This document shows positions 21,440 through 33,668 of a stretch of 64,000 bases of DNA, in pieces. The number at the start of each line of letters is the position of its first letter. Position 1 is the stretch's first letter. The notes beneath the pieces are model-generated. The model was not told the origin of the DNA. It saw only the letters and a list, made by a program, of their open reading frames with translations, and did no database searches. The position numbers and the translations under genes were made by a program. The stretch covers positions 94,409,969 to 94,473,968 of the forward strand of contig JAQMRL010000003.1 in NCBI GenBank assembly GCA_035578175.1, given 5' to 3'. This DNA is from Catonia carolina (lineage: Eukaryota; Arthropoda; Insecta; Hemiptera; Achilidae).

Positions 21440-21790
21440 TCCTCAAATAAAGTTGAAATCTTAAAAATTAATTTTTTACAGATTTTCATGAAAAAAACCA
21501 GCAAACCACTAATTGCCACTAAATTAAGCGTTATACAAAGAAATGTTTAAAATAAAAGTTGTAAATATTTCAATTGTCTGCAACTGTTACTATGTTTACC
21601 TTTTTGCGCTAAAATGCATTATAAGGCCGCAATCATAAAAAAAATTTCTACGAGAGAACAGCTTCCCCAAGAATTTCAGCAGACATGCCGCCTTCCCTAT
21701 CTTGTAGAGTATAAAAAGTTTAGTAAAAAAGGCGATTTAAAAAAATTCGTAGTAGCCATTTTTGAGAAAAACGCGTAGTTTAATTAAAAT
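21440..21790 (+). repeat. Family H repeat, internal fragment (H1)
   Basis: Matches only the core of family H: TCTTAAAAATTAATTTTTTA (21458), TAAGCGTTATACAAAGAAAT (21525), GCTAAAATGCATTATAAGGC (21608), GAATTTCAGCAGACATGCCG (21671). Both ends, including the inverted repeats and CA tract, are missing. It is flanked by unassigned sequence. Confidence 0.75.
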
Positions 21791-21794
21791 AACT

Positions 21795-23285
21795 TCTTCT
21801 TTGACTGATTTATTTCAACGTTCAAAAATGGCATTTCAAAACAAAAAAACCGGCTTGAATCTCACAAACATTATTTGGCAATCAATTTTTTGACTGTTGG
21901 AAAACAATGGTACGAAGTCTAAAGCTGAAGCACCCAACGTACTCGTTTGTTTACTGAATAATAGGTTAGGTTCCTATGTTTTTCAAAACTCAGTTTCACT
22001 AATGTATAATGTCTGACAGTAAAAAGTAATGTGTAAAAAATGACTATTTTTTAAAGGTATATTCACTGCAAAATATATTTTCATGATAAATTATTTTTAT
22101 CATATCTATTTATTGTTTTGTTAAAGAGCAGATTGTAGATATTTCTGACAAAACAAAAATATATAATATCAGACCAGTATAAATGTGGGAAATTTGGCTT
22201 GTGGAGAGTCTATCGTCGTTGCAAATTACAACTATTAGTACAAATAGTTATTATTAATATTTGTACGAGTCAATTAATTTTTTTATAGATGTTTTACAAA
22301 ACAATTTTATAGAAATCCGTTAATAAAAATATAGAATATAAACTGACATATTATACAAATAAATCAGTTCTTTTGACAAAATCATTAATGAATGCAAAAC
22401 AATAAAAAAATTAATATTGACTGTAAAAATGTTAGATTTTTGTCATAAATCTAGTTGTAAACATGTGACTCACTTGTTTACGTAAGCTAAATAAAAGTTA
22501 TGCCAATATTAGACTTCACTAAAGGCGAGGCAGGTAGAAGCAATATTACTCCAGGGGAATAGTGTGGGTTTGTAGGTTCACAAATCTAACGAAAATTTCA
22601 AGAGGTTACGAAAATTTCAACGATATGGTTACCATACAGACTGTTATGTGATAACCATTTCACGACTAAATTAAGCAAAACATCATAAAGTAATTATCTG
22701 AGATGAAAACCACAACAGTATTTACGACACAAACAATATTAAAAACGTACAATAATTACAACATGAAATCTACGGAGAAATTTATGTTAGTTAGTATTTA
22801 TTTGTCAAAGGACCGTTTAAAATTATTAAAATATACTAATGGAAAATATTCTGGTACTATTAAAAATTCGATCACAATTTTGACAATCCATAGATTTTAC
22901 ATTTCAATATTTAATAAAAATTTATTCTTTTATAATAATCAAATTTTTAATTAAATTTATCGATTATGTATGTTAAAACCACATTAATCATTTCACTAAA
23001 TTAATAATATAATCCGACAACCAATTTTATACAATAAAACCACTAGGCCTACTAACTAAACGAAAAATAATAAATTTGTATCTATTCGTTTCGAAAATAA
23101 ATGATAATATAATTTATAATATGATTATTTTCATTGAACCATTAAACATTTTATACTCACCATTTTCATATTATGCAGTTTAATTTTTTGATTAATTATT
23201 GTTTAAATGCATCGAAAAAATACTAATAAAAAACTAACTGTCAATAATTTATTAATGTATTTTAATATAAAACATAATAATATAC
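21795..23285. other. No gene recognised
   Basis: Unassigned, very AT-rich after 22250; the 83-codon frame 22703-22954 is asparagine- and lysine-rich, as expected of chance frames here. Confidence 0.5.
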
Positions 23286-23294
23286 TTTGTTAAC

Positions 23295-23500
23295 TCTCAA
23301 AGTGACACGTAGCGAAGTAGATTACTATACGAGAGGTCCCTGGATTCGGTTTCGTTCAAGTCCTGACAATTTTAACACGTTAAAATCACATATTATAGTT
23401 CGATTACCTTTAGTTGAACAAGATGTTGATGCGACTTCAAATGGACTTAAACAAAAGTCCCCAGTTGTATTATTAAGTTATTTTTCAACAGGAAAGCTTT
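23295..23500 (+). repeat. Decayed tRNA-headed SINE (family 2)
   Basis: The stretch CTGACAATTTTAACACGTTA (23362) aligns with GTCTGGAAATTTTAACACATT of the well-preserved family 2 copy at 40325, and TTGATGCGACTT (23426) matches its 3' part. The tRNA-like head upstream (ACGAGAGGTCC, then TTCGTTCAAGTCC as B box) is degraded. No target-site duplication seen. Confidence 0.5.
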
Positions 23501-23615
23501 CCCTAAATACATACATTAATGATTGAACTCATTCATTAGGTTATCAAAATGCTGGCCTGGAAAATAAAACAAATAATCTTGCAATCTTCGACTCAACGGA
23601 CCTTCTAACAGCGGG

Positions 23616-23792
23616 ATCAGCCGCACTGGCGTAGTTGGTAACGTGCTCGCCTCTCATCATGCGGTCTTCAGTTCGAATTCCATTCAGGCACGGCATATTT
23701 TCATACGCTACAAAAATCCTTTCATCCTTCACCGACTGCATTAGCAGTAATTGCTGAACAGTTGGACGTAAAAGAAAAAAAGAAAAAATCTG
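23616..23792 (+). repeat. tRNA-derived SINE, family 1, with target-site duplication
   Basis: Flanked by AACAGCGGG (23607-23615 and 23793-23801). The head carries a pol III A box TGGCGTAGTTGG (23627-23638) and B box GTTCGAATTCC (23671-23681). The body includes CATACGCTACAAAAATCC and CATTAGCAGTAATTGCTGAA and ends in GGACGTAAAAG plus an A-rich tail. The element would be transcribed by RNA polymerase III and mobilised in trans by a non-LTR reverse transcriptase. A 65-codon antisense frame overlapping it is not a gene. Confidence 0.9.
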
Positions 23793-23804
23793 AACAGCGG
23801 GTAA

Positions 23805-25100
23805 TACAAATTGGTTGTATGGAGAAAATGCGTCAACTAAGATTGGTTTGTCCTTGGTTATTAAGCACTAGACGCCACTGTAAAACTACAACTTGATTTA
23901 TTTTGCAAATTTGTACTTTATTTCAACGAGTTTTTAGAAGTTTATATCTAAAAATAACAACTTAAAAAAAAATATTTTATATTGTGTTATTGACAAACAA
24001 CTGATATAATATTATAAATATTTAGATAATGAAAAGAATTTGTTTTTTGTTTTGAGGTCCGGCTATTTGCAACGACTGCTAATGTAGATTTTGAGAAGGA
24101 TTATATAATAAAGAAAATGAGAGATAAACATTTCTGACCAGGAATCGTACCCGGGACTTCGGGTAATTTAAAAGAAGCCGTAAAATATATCGAAGAAATA
24201 GTAATAAATCGATAAATCGTAGTTTACAAAAGTAAATTGAGGTTAATGATTACATCTAACTTCAACAGCTTCCACGGCTTCCACGACGAATAAAACACCG
24301 GATGGACTAAAGAAGAAACGAAAATGACTACGTAAACAAATACTTGAGAGTGTGGGTTAAAAAGAGAGCTTCCAAAAATTTCTTAATACTAAGGGGTTCA
24401 AAATAACCCTAAATAAAGAATAAATTAAAACACAAATTTTTTTACTGTGTATAAGGTAATTAATTTGTCTATTAATGGAAATTACTAAAACTTTAATTTT
24501 TTAAATTAAAAAAATACGCATGCTATTTAATTTAATTGTGATAACAATTTATTAGGCTAAACTTTTATAAATCACGATTCTGTGTTTGTTAATTTAGGAT
24601 AAATTAAAGTAAAAATTTATCAAGTTTCAGAAGACAATGACAAAGTATTTACATCAATTAAAATGTTTAAAGATTCTTTTTTAAAAAAAGTGTAGTTATT
24701 TTAATTTTAGAACGTTGAATCATCACTACCAGTCTACGTTTCTAGTTCTGTTTCAAACGATTAATTCTACAGGAAATAACAAACACGTACTACATAAACA
24801 AGACACGACAATTTCTAAATTCGTGCATCCAAATAATACTAAACAGTTAACTACGTATATTAATGTAGTTTAAGAACAAAAAATAATATTTAAATATCTA
24901 TTTACAAATTATATAAAATAGGCAAAAAAATAATATGAAATTAAAATATACTTTTAATATACTTTTATTTCTAACAGATTGTGAATTTCATAAATAGAAA
25001 AAAATATATATTATTAAAAAATTTAATATAAATTATATCCTTTTTTCATTCCATAATTAGCAAACTCGTATTACCTTTATATTAAATTTACATAATAACT
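23805..25100. other. No gene; possible tRNA-like scrap at 24135-24165
   Basis: GACCAGGAATCGTACCCGGG (24137) reads on the minus strand as a B-box-like GGTACGATTCC in a tRNA-like context, perhaps a further decayed SINE. The remainder is unassigned AT-rich sequence. Confidence 0.35.
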
Positions 25101-25106
25101 TTGTGT

Positions 25107-25516
25107 TTATAACAGGCAAGTCGAGTTTTAAATTATTTGTATTCGATCTGCTAGTTCCAGGGCCACAAAAAATAGTTTTATTTCTTATCTATGGTCAGCC
25201 AATTATATAACTGAAGAATTTAAGAACAGAAGAGGTAGAGGTGTAAAAAGGACTAGTTAGAGTTATCTCCTCTGAGAGTAATGAACTTCATTACACAGCC
25301 AGACCCTGTGGTGAATGCAGTGAAAGTGTAATTTGCAGGATGAAAAGAAGATGATTTTCGGAGGGCCTGGCATGCTGATAAGCATAGTCTACTTTTCCAT
25401 TCAGTAAGAAAGGCATGGTAAACCACCTCGCTAGTGGTTTACCTTACTAAGTTTTACTTAGTAAACCCCCTAGAGGTTCATACCAGCCTTTCTGCTGATG
25501 ACCTAAACAACAACAC
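25107..25516 (+). repeat. Family A repeat, copy 5
   Basis: Near-complete, from TTATAACAGGCAAGTCGAG (25107) to AACAACAACAC (25507). It has a small internal duplication around 25425-25455 (TTTACTTAGTAAA-type sequence repeated). Confidence 0.85.
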
Positions 25517-25542
25517 ATATTTTTATATTGATATCTTTAAGT

Positions 25543-25640
25543 TTCAGGTCTACAAAAATAGTTTTGTTTCTTAATAGATGGTCAGCCAATTATTTGGAAC
25601 AGAATTTAGGAACAAAAGAGGTAGAGGTGTAAAAGACACT
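25543..25640 (+). repeat. Family A repeat, 5' fragment
   Basis: Directly after copy 5, the segment GTCTACAAAAATAGTTTTGT (25549), ATGGTCAGCCAATTATTTGG (25578) and AGAGGTAGAGGTGTAAAAGA (25616) repeats the first quarter of family A in the same orientation. Confidence 0.75.
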
Positions 25641-25828
25641 ACAGTACGTAAAATGAAAGATGAAGCCTTTGTTTGGAACCGTGTATCTCACCAAGTACAG
25701 AACATAACAATTTCAGGTACGGCTCGTTTTAAAGCGTGGTTTTTGTTACTTTATTCGCATAAATTACAAAACACGAGAGTGGATTAGACAATTCCAACAA
25801 TTTGCATACAAAATATGTACCCATTTTT

Positions 25829-26766
25829 ACTTCCTCTTGCCTATATGAATATGTAGGAAGAAAAGTATTGTTTTCATGTCGATTTTTCGAAATTGAGTTT
25901 TCACCGGATCTACTCGTTTTCAGACGCCCTGAACCCAAAAAACAGGTATTTAGCGATTAGTCTGTGTGTGTGTGTGTGTTTGTGTGTGAGAACAGAATAT
26001 CTCAAGAATAGAACATCGTACGAACTTGAAACTTAAAATTTAAGTAAAATACCACTAGAGGACCCGACACGAACATTTTCATCAAAATCGGTCAACTGGA
26101 AGTAGTAGTCGTGTCATTTTTCACTTTTTTGCAATTTCCTCAAAACGGGTCGTATGATTTTTTTAAAAATCGCCTCATTTACTACATTTTTTTTTTGCTC
26201 TACAAGATAGGGTCGGCGCCATGTCTGCTTAAATTCTTGGAGAGGCTGTTTTTACGTAAAAAAAATGTTTTTTTTAAGATTACGGCTTTAATATGCATTC
26301 CAGCGCAAAAAATTTTATAATAAAAGATGTAGAGAATTAAAAATCGTACAACTTTTATGTGAAACAGTTTTTTTTTGTATAACGCTTAGTTAAAGCGATA
26401 ATAAGCAATTTTCTGTTTTTTCTCACAAAAACGTGTGAAAAATCGATTTTTATAAGATTTCAGCCTTAGTATCCATTTTACAACAGTGTAAATTCAAATT
26501 TATAGGAAATTAAAAGATCTATAACTTTTGTTTAAAGCATTTTTCTCTACGGAGCCTAGTTTAGCGTAAAAGAGTGAATTTCCGTATTTTTAAGCCAAAC
26601 TGAGGTTAATTTTCATTTTGCGTCTTTCACTCATGATTAAAATCAGGTTATGTTTTATGAGGTTAGTTTTTTGTTTATTTCTAATGTTTTATTACTAATA
26701 TTAGTTTATATTGTTAATTATTTGCAATGGTAAGAGAAAGTCTGTCAGTGTTCACACCAGGTTTTT
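25829..26766 (-). mobile_element. Family H element, full-length copy (H2)
   Basis: Minus-strand copy of a ~0.9-1.0 kb non-coding element. The plus strand begins with ACTTCCTCTTGCC (25829-25841), followed by an AT palindrome, a TG tract (25964-25990), the conserved core, and ends with GGTAAGAGAAAGT (26729-26741) plus a CACTGACAG/GTGTGAAC-like terminal block to 26766. The 13-bp motif is thus inverted near the two ends. No protein is encoded; the open frames at 25729-25938 and 26111-26320 are not shared by copies. Terminal structure suggests a non-autonomous DNA or Helitron/Helentron-type element. Confidence 0.8.
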
Positions 26767-26769
26767 TAT

Positions 26770-27718
26770 ATCTGTTTTAGTCCATCGGGAACGAAAATAA
26801 CATTTTTTTAAAACGTTCTAATTCCTTTATTCTTTGTACTGAAAGGCTGAATTTAAGCGGATGCTAATTCAAAAACATGCAGGAACACTCCTCTAAAACA
26901 AACACCATAATTTTCTTCTTAAACTTGATCGTAGGCCCTACTACAAATATTCTGAATCATAGACTAAGTGAAAAAGATTGCAACGTACATACATTAGGGA
27001 TTTAAACAAATGCTTTAAAATAATACAAAAAAACGACGATAATGAATTATTTATTTGATACACTAGATAACTTGTAAAGAACTATTTTTTTTACTTTTCA
27101 ATAACTAGAGTGAACAATATGAGTTGAAAGAGTTTGTTCGTCCGTCCGTCCAATCTACGATTACACACGAGCTGTTCGTTTCACGACCTCTATGTTAAAC
27201 GGTGGCATATACTTCCAGTGACTTTATTTTTGTTCATGAATGTTCTAAGCGTTGCATCAGTGATTTTATTTTTAGCTGCACTTTACGTTTCAAACGACAC
27301 TATCCCGTCACAGTTCGACAGTTATTAGGTTAAATTTAATACAGTCTAAATAAATTGAAAATCTCCCTTTACAACACCCATTAAAAATGTTTTAAAATCG
27401 ATACGTTTTTAATAAAATTTATTTAAAAAATTACTTTTAAACTTTATTACTACTAAATGTTTAAAAAATATAATGATTTTTTAAAAATCGCTAATGTGTA
27501 TGTTGCAATCTTTTCAATTTACGAACAATACGCAAACCCATTACCCAATAAGTTGATGATATGTATGACGGGTAAATGAGGTGTAGACTCTTTTAGGTGT
27601 ACAGACTCAGGCCATTCATTCTTGAGAGAGTATGGTTAAATGAGCCCTAGTCATCAAAGTACACCGGTACCCACTGTATAGTATTCAAACCTTATAAAAG
27701 TAACTACCTTTTTTAGGT
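26770..27718. other. No gene recognised
   Basis: Unassigned; a short CCGT run occurs at 27140-27151. The 64-codon frame 27134-27328 is leucine/valine-rich but has no family motif. Confidence 0.45.
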
Positions 27719-27721
27719 TTT

Positions 27722-27873
27722 TTGTTATTTATTTATTTTAAGTCGCATCAACTGCTTTGTTATTAGCGACTAAGGTGAATAATATATAGAGAACAGTGGG
27801 TTTTGACCTGTGAAAATTTTTAGACCCTGGCCAGAATTCGAACTCGGGATCTCAAGCTAGCTAGAGCTAGCTA
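27722..27873 (-). repeat. tRNA-headed SINE, family 2
   Basis: Read on the minus strand: a B box GTTCGAATTC (complement of 27833-27842), GGCCAGGGTCTAAAAATTTT, a CAAAACCCACTG block and TCGCTAATAAC...GATGCGACTT near 27740, ending in an A-rich tail (plus-strand T-rich at 27720-27740). The same block order is found at 40325-40501. The anticodon-arm region is a near-palindromic GCTAGCTAG-type repeat at 27846-27868. The SINE abuts the mariner relic at 27874. Confidence 0.75.
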
Positions 27874-28031
27874 GCAAGCAGCACTGTTTCCAACAATGGA
27901 AAATTCGCATGGAGCGTTGTAGGGATAGAAAAGGAGTGTATATTGAAGGTGATAATAAGTGATTATGTATAAAATAATATACATTTTTTTACAACGTCAG
28001 TCTCGTTATTTAATAGCCACACCTCGTATAC
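27874..28031 (+). pseudogene. Mariner-like transposon, C-terminal end and 3' terminal repeat
   Basis: The plus frame CFQQWKIRMERCRDRKGVYI followed by EGDNK-stop (27876-27961) matches the C-terminal end of mariner transposases (WxxRMxRCxxxxGxYxEGD). About 35 bp on is a mariner-type terminal inverted repeat, on the minus strand TACGAGGTGTGGCTATTAAA then TAACGAGACTG (28031 to 27998). Everything upstream of the last ~28 codons is gone, replaced by the family 2 SINE. The catalytic DDD residues are absent. Confidence 0.75.
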
Positions 28032-29585
28032 AGGTAAAACTCTTTGTGATTGTTTATCATCTACCAGGAGACATCTGTTAAAGCTCAGATGACCCTTGAC
28101 TGAAAAAAACTGAATAACTTGGGTATTTGAGTTACTGGTTGTGCCCCATAACAGGACTACGTAGGTATAGACTGATTTGAGAATGATTTCACATATCCCA
28201 AAATTATACATCGTAACAACATAATTGAATTAATTTTTTACAGCCATAAGAATTAAAATTTTTGGGGCAAACATTATAACAAAAAGGTATATTTTCAATT
28301 ATGTAAAACTTATATACGTAACGAATTATATTTTAATTTGGCAACAATCAATCGCAGGATCCGGCTAATGCATATAATAATTACAAATAATCTGAATTTG
28401 ATACAAAAGCTATTAATGCGAATAAATAAATTATGTATTATTTTATTCAATTTAAAGAAAATATTACAAAATAGTAATAAGTTCAATGCAGAAAATATCC
28501 CTATTTTTTTTATTGAGTGATGATGATGCCTACATAAGTATTGAGCTTGTGCGTAGGTAATGATATGTGGTGATTTACAATTTATTTAATTGTTCTAAGA
28601 ACTGACAAGCAGAAAATACACTTTCTAGGAATGTTATAATCGTCCAGTAAACTCTAAACCAAAATAAGATATTTATAAATCAAAAAAAACTAAGTGTGGT
28701 ATACGGTTCATAACATTTAGCATACAAAATCGATTTCATCTTATATACATCCCCATACTTTCTAATAAAAGAAAATACTTTTGAGAGAAGCTTTCTTAAT
28801 AACAAGAATGTTAAAGCAAATCCCCAATTAAAGCTAAGAGTAATGAGACACTTCAAAATGCGTTTAAAGCTTGAATATACTTAAAATATATTATTAGAAA
28901 ACATAGCTTTAAGGCAACAAATTTAAAAAATTGGCAAATTTTATACTAGTTTATAACAGTTTTAGGAAAAACACGAAAATGTTGGTTCGATTAAAAGTTT
29001 AGGTTAAAGTTTTGGGTATGTTAGATAACTTTCTTCCGCATAAGTAAAATATACGTTTCAAAAGTAAATATTTCATGAAACAGATATTTTGAAGTATGTA
29101 CAGTATTTTTTTGAAATTTTCATTGAAAATTTAGCATCTGTTATTACAATATTTTAACAGTACTTAAATATGACGCTAGAGTTTCCAAAACTTTGATTAC
29201 TTGCTGGAGCTTGCAATTATCACTATAGTCCTACAATTGGGCAAGAAGATCCCTTGTCCAGAAGCGTTTTTAACGTCTGTGCTGAGTACTTGATATCGCC
29301 CTAGTGTACAAGTTTTGTATGAGAGGGTTGTCAAGTAATTCAAATTTGTCGTACATCGTCTTGTATAGTTATTTTTACAGTAATTTTAATTTTTCGTTTA
29401 ACCGGACTTGATGGGAACAAGAATCCGGATGAAAAAGTAAGGAAGATTTAAGTACTATGTAGGCCATTAAACTGTAACGTACCTGTCTAAAAACTTCTCA
29501 ATAAAAAAGTAAAACATTATAAATAGAGATAATTATAGTTCAACTGTGCTACACTATAAAAAGAAAATATTTTAATAGTTACATT
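28032..29585. other. No gene recognised
   Basis: The 82-codon minus frame 27963-28211 overlaps the mariner terminal repeat and is a shadow. The rest is unassigned. Confidence 0.5.
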
Positions 29586-29589
29586 AAAC

Positions 29590-29960
29590 CAGTTTCTAGT
29601 CAGATAATGTGAAATACTTTGGAATGCACGTAGATAGACGCCTTGTTTGGTCCAAACATATCTGGAGCACAAGCAGGATTGGGCTGAAGATGAGCAATTT
29701 GTATGGATGATGAACAAAAGCTTGTCATTAGAAGAAGCTCCTATTTATACAAAGCCATACTGAGACCACTGTGGGTTTATGGGTAACCACTTTGGGGATC
29801 ACCTACGAAATCAAATCTTGCCATCATCCAACGATTCCAATCAAAAGTTCTACAGATTATAACAAATGCTTCATGGTACGTGACAAACGATACGTTGTAC
29901 ACGGACTAACGTGTCAACACCTTAAAAGAGAAAATAATGCAGCCGAGCAAAAATAAAGTT
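29590..29960 (+). pseudogene. Jockey-like reverse transcriptase relic
   Basis: Interrupted frames read NVKYFGMHVDRRLVWSKHIW (29607), KMSNLYG (29689) and later LAIIQRFQSKVLQIITNASW in the frame crossing 29820-29880, then YVTNDTLYTD near 29880-29900. These are the jockey blocks VKYLGIxLDRRLTWxxHI, RFQSKxLRxITNAPW and YVxNxTLHxDL. At least three stops or shifts. No 3' UTR match to the other jockey copies was found, so subfamily is unknown. Confidence 0.75.
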
Positions 29961-29964
29961 TTCT

Positions 29965-31755
29965 TATAAAGTAAAATAAGAAAATCACCCGAATCATTTG
30001 GTGTTTAATTTACTGGATAATAGCAAAGATGACTACTACTACAATAGCGAGACTACAACGAATAAAATTACTTGACATTCCATTCTAATTAACCGAATTA
30101 ACTATAATGTTAAATTTAATTCATATTATTCATTATCATCATATTCTTTACACCTTCTATTTTTTCATTTCTATTGTTTTTATTAAATTTGTCTTTTATT
30201 GTTTTTCAGGTTTTATCTAGATTTAAAAGGTTTTAAACGTCAAAAATTAATTGCAAATTATTTTGTTTACATTTTTTGAAGCAGTACCGTTGGGTATTGT
30301 CCTCATCATGTAAATACCTTTATTTTTACTTATAGTCATTTTTAAACTAATTGTAAATAAACTGAGATTTTAAAAAATTACCCGGTACATTAGAATATAA
30401 AATAGTAAGTTTACTAGTTTTACTAGCATTGAAATAATTTTTTTTGGTTTAAATTACTTGTTTGTTCATAATTTCGTCTTCATCAGTAATATTATATGAG
30501 CTGTTGGTTAAAAATCTAAAGATAAAGTCAGATAATCTGGTAGTACGGATAAATGGAAAATTACTGAATAGATTTTATATCTTTTTTGACCACAGAATCG
30601 GTTCAGTCCATGTTGTACTTCAATATTAAAACAAAGCTCGTGAGTTCTATTTTTCATCCATTAACGATTAAGTCCCAGATATTTTGTAAACCGTTTACCG
30701 CACACAATACCGGCGCAGACCCAACGTAATGACCAAATTGGCTTTAAATCAATAACATCAGATATTGATGCAACTTTGAATAAAAATAAATGTGGTAATA
30801 AATGCACTTCTATAAGTAACGTCGAAGATTTATTTAAGTCGTCATCACTTACAGGAAGTGTGCCTCTGTAATAAAAAAAAGTAAACATATAATGTAGTGT
30901 ATAGTATCCAAGAATAGCATCTACTACCAAAACTACCAAGATAAAACACTGTAAACGTTGTTACGTAGATACATTTTCATGTATTTTAAAACAAAATACA
31001 TCAAATAATTTTATATTTTCTTGATTCTCTATGCCACTGTATATCGATGCAGTAGATAATAATCAGTAATTTGTTTACTATAATTCCAAAAATTTATTTA
31101 AATGCCTTCATAAATCATAATAGTGTATTTTTTCAAATAAATAATAAATGTATGGCTAGAAGGGATGGATATGTATCTTATTACAAATAAACATACAGCG
31201 CGATACCAGGCCGATTGTATATATTGTTAAAATTTAACAACTATGTAAATAATACGTATTTGCAACAGATATCATGGCCTAAAATAACAAGAAGCAGAAA
31301 ATATGAAAATTTAAATGAACGATAAAAGTTGGTTATGTTTTTATCTTCACAATAACAAGGATCTATGTACGCAAAATGTGCCTTTAAATATATCCTTGTA
31401 CAGTAAAGAGCAAACAATATTAGTATACATGGGAAACCAGTTTCTCTTGATAAACTCAGAATTATTAAAGCACAAACCCATGGTAAGTTTAATTTTTCAA
31501 AAATTCGTTACCGAAAAAATTCCTCTGATTTATCAAATTCCACTTGTTCGTATACCGTAAAAAATTTTATCAATAAAGAAAATTTAATGCTGTTTGAACA
31601 GTTTTTGTTAAGGCAAAAAAGACCGATTTTTAAAGGGTTTATTTTAAAACGTTTCTGATTTTTTGTGGAAGGGATAAAAAAAATGAATCAAATTTTGAGC
31701 CGAATTTTTTAATGTTAGCTAGTAACATTACCTTAAGAAGGCAAAAAAAATCATT
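29965..31755. other. No gene recognised
   Basis: Two moderately long frames, 30661-30939 (-, 92 codons) and 31315-31560 (+, 81 codons), have no motif I recognise. The first is complemented by an equally long plus-strand frame, which argues that neither is selected. Confidence 0.4.
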
Positions 31756-31760
31756 AATGA

Positions 31761-32245
31761 TTTACAACTGTAAAAATGTTACAAAAAGTAAATATTATGA
31801 TGATTATGATAATATTGTTTAAATTATTTGAACGTGGTTGAGCCCCAATTGGTGTCTCCCCAATAATATGGTGATTGCATAAAACTGACACGATAGGCTT
31901 CAGAGAGTTAAAGCCACCATTAGTACCTCCATAAGAATTAAGATTGTAAAAACCGTCTACTAATTTTTAATGAGGCTTATTTAAGTAAATTAACATGCCT
32001 CTACTCCAGCGTATTTTAAGCATCTAGGGGGATTTCCAGGTAGATGTAAGTAAAAAATAAAAGTACAAAGGGGTTATCGTGTTCTTGTGACTTGTTATGA
32101 AAGCGTTTGTACAAGTGCACAATGGAATTATGGAAGAAAGGTGTTTGCAATCTGTATGTAAGTTTTTGTTATCAAGTAAAGTGGTGCTTGTTCTATAAGG
32201 AATACTGTATGTTGTCTGAATACATTGTACATAAATTAGAATATT
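31761..32245 (-). mobile_element. Jockey-like subfamily A, degraded 3' end
   Basis: Plus-strand landmarks match the 50-kb copy: TTTACAACTGTAAAAATGTT (31761), CCAATTGGTGTCTCCCCAAT (31845), CTCTACTCCAGCGTATTTTA (31999), CTTGTGACTTGTTATGAAAG (32083). The 3' UTR contains a second version of the GGTxCCTCC block at about 31915-31935, i.e. a tandem duplication not present in the other copies. Coding region is broken. Confidence 0.75.
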
Positions 32246-32249
32246 TTGT

Positions 32250-33660
32250 TGTTTTGGAATAAATTGAAATTAGACTAAAATATATTAAACGTTTGTAGAG
32301 TGATCAATTAAACTTATTTATTTACAAAGAACAAATAAACTGACTGGTAACCAGGTACCGACAAAATATTTTTTTTATTGTTCTTTTTTAAACTTTTAAT
32401 TCTTTAACTATTTTTTTAATTTATTTAACAAAAATGTTAGATTTAAATTAGAATAACAATGAGTATTAAAATTTATTAAAACTTAAAATTTAAATTTATA
32501 AAAATTACTATAACATTTGTTTTGAAATCTTTTAAATTATATTTATGCTAGTATAAAATGATGTATGTTTTACAAAAATGTAACCTCAAATTTGACTGCT
32601 ACAAATTAAAAAACCGAGAAATGTTTTAAAAAGATAAACAAATAATGTTTTGTAAGGTACTCAATTTTTTAAGCTTTAGAATAAAATTTGTACTTTAATT
32701 TCATGTGGCATTTAATTTACTTTTGTTCTTTCTTAATTTAATTACTAATATTTACGTATAATTTATGTAAATTAGAATTACAAATCTAATTTGATCAAAT
32801 TTATGTTTGATATTAAATAACGTTTTCCATTTAAATTTTATTTTTAAGTTAATTTATAAAGAAATTTTGATTAAAATACATCTTAACACGAACTGTAATA
32901 AAATTTTACAAACTAGGTGAATTTTATAACAAAACAAAAAGAAAATCACATTACAGATCGTAAACTATAATGTGATAACAAGTAGATTAAAATGTTGGCT
33001 CAAATACAAACAGTTAAAATGTGACTTTCACTAATATTTTACAGTTAAAATTACATTTTAAAATCTCTTAATATATATGTACATTATTAATGCAAATATG
33101 CTACGTATTTAAAATGAAATTTAAGGCAAAACCACGGTAGTAAAAACTTTAAAGTTGTTTTAAATAAACATGTAAGTTTATACACAACAACAAATATTAC
33201 AAAGTGTAAAATAGTAATAAAAGAGATTAAATGCAATTTTTGTGGTTTAACTCTAAAACTAATAATTCAACTGGCTTCTTTCCCGAAATATACTTACTTT
33301 CAAAGAATTTCAGTGCATTAATGTAAGTAAAGTATATTTGACTACTATATGTAAGAAATATAGTTGTAAAAGTGGTTTAATGTAGAAAGTAGATTTCATT
33401 CATAACTTTTAAAGTAAGAAAACAAATATTTTGTAACAGCAATTCTAGTGCTAAGTAAGATTTCCGAACTAACTGTTGAAGGGTTATTCAAATCAAGACA
33501 TCATAAAATTAAAAAATAAATAAATATCAGTTGTGAAATGAACACAAACTGAAAATTGATTTTTACTCGTACTTATTTTTGCAACTATGCAAATACAACT
33601 AGCAGGAATGATGATAATGAGTAATTAAATAAAAAAAAGAACAGCGTTAGTGGCTTCTAA
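32250..33660. other. No gene recognised
   Basis: Among the most AT-rich parts of the window; no feature seen. Confidence 0.5.
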
Positions 33661-33668
33661 TACATAAA

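Noticed and set aside
30661..30939. 92-codon minus frame, with a plus frame of ~69 codons opposite
   Set aside because: No domain, no ATG context or splice signals, and both strands are equally open. Expected by chance in 64 kb.
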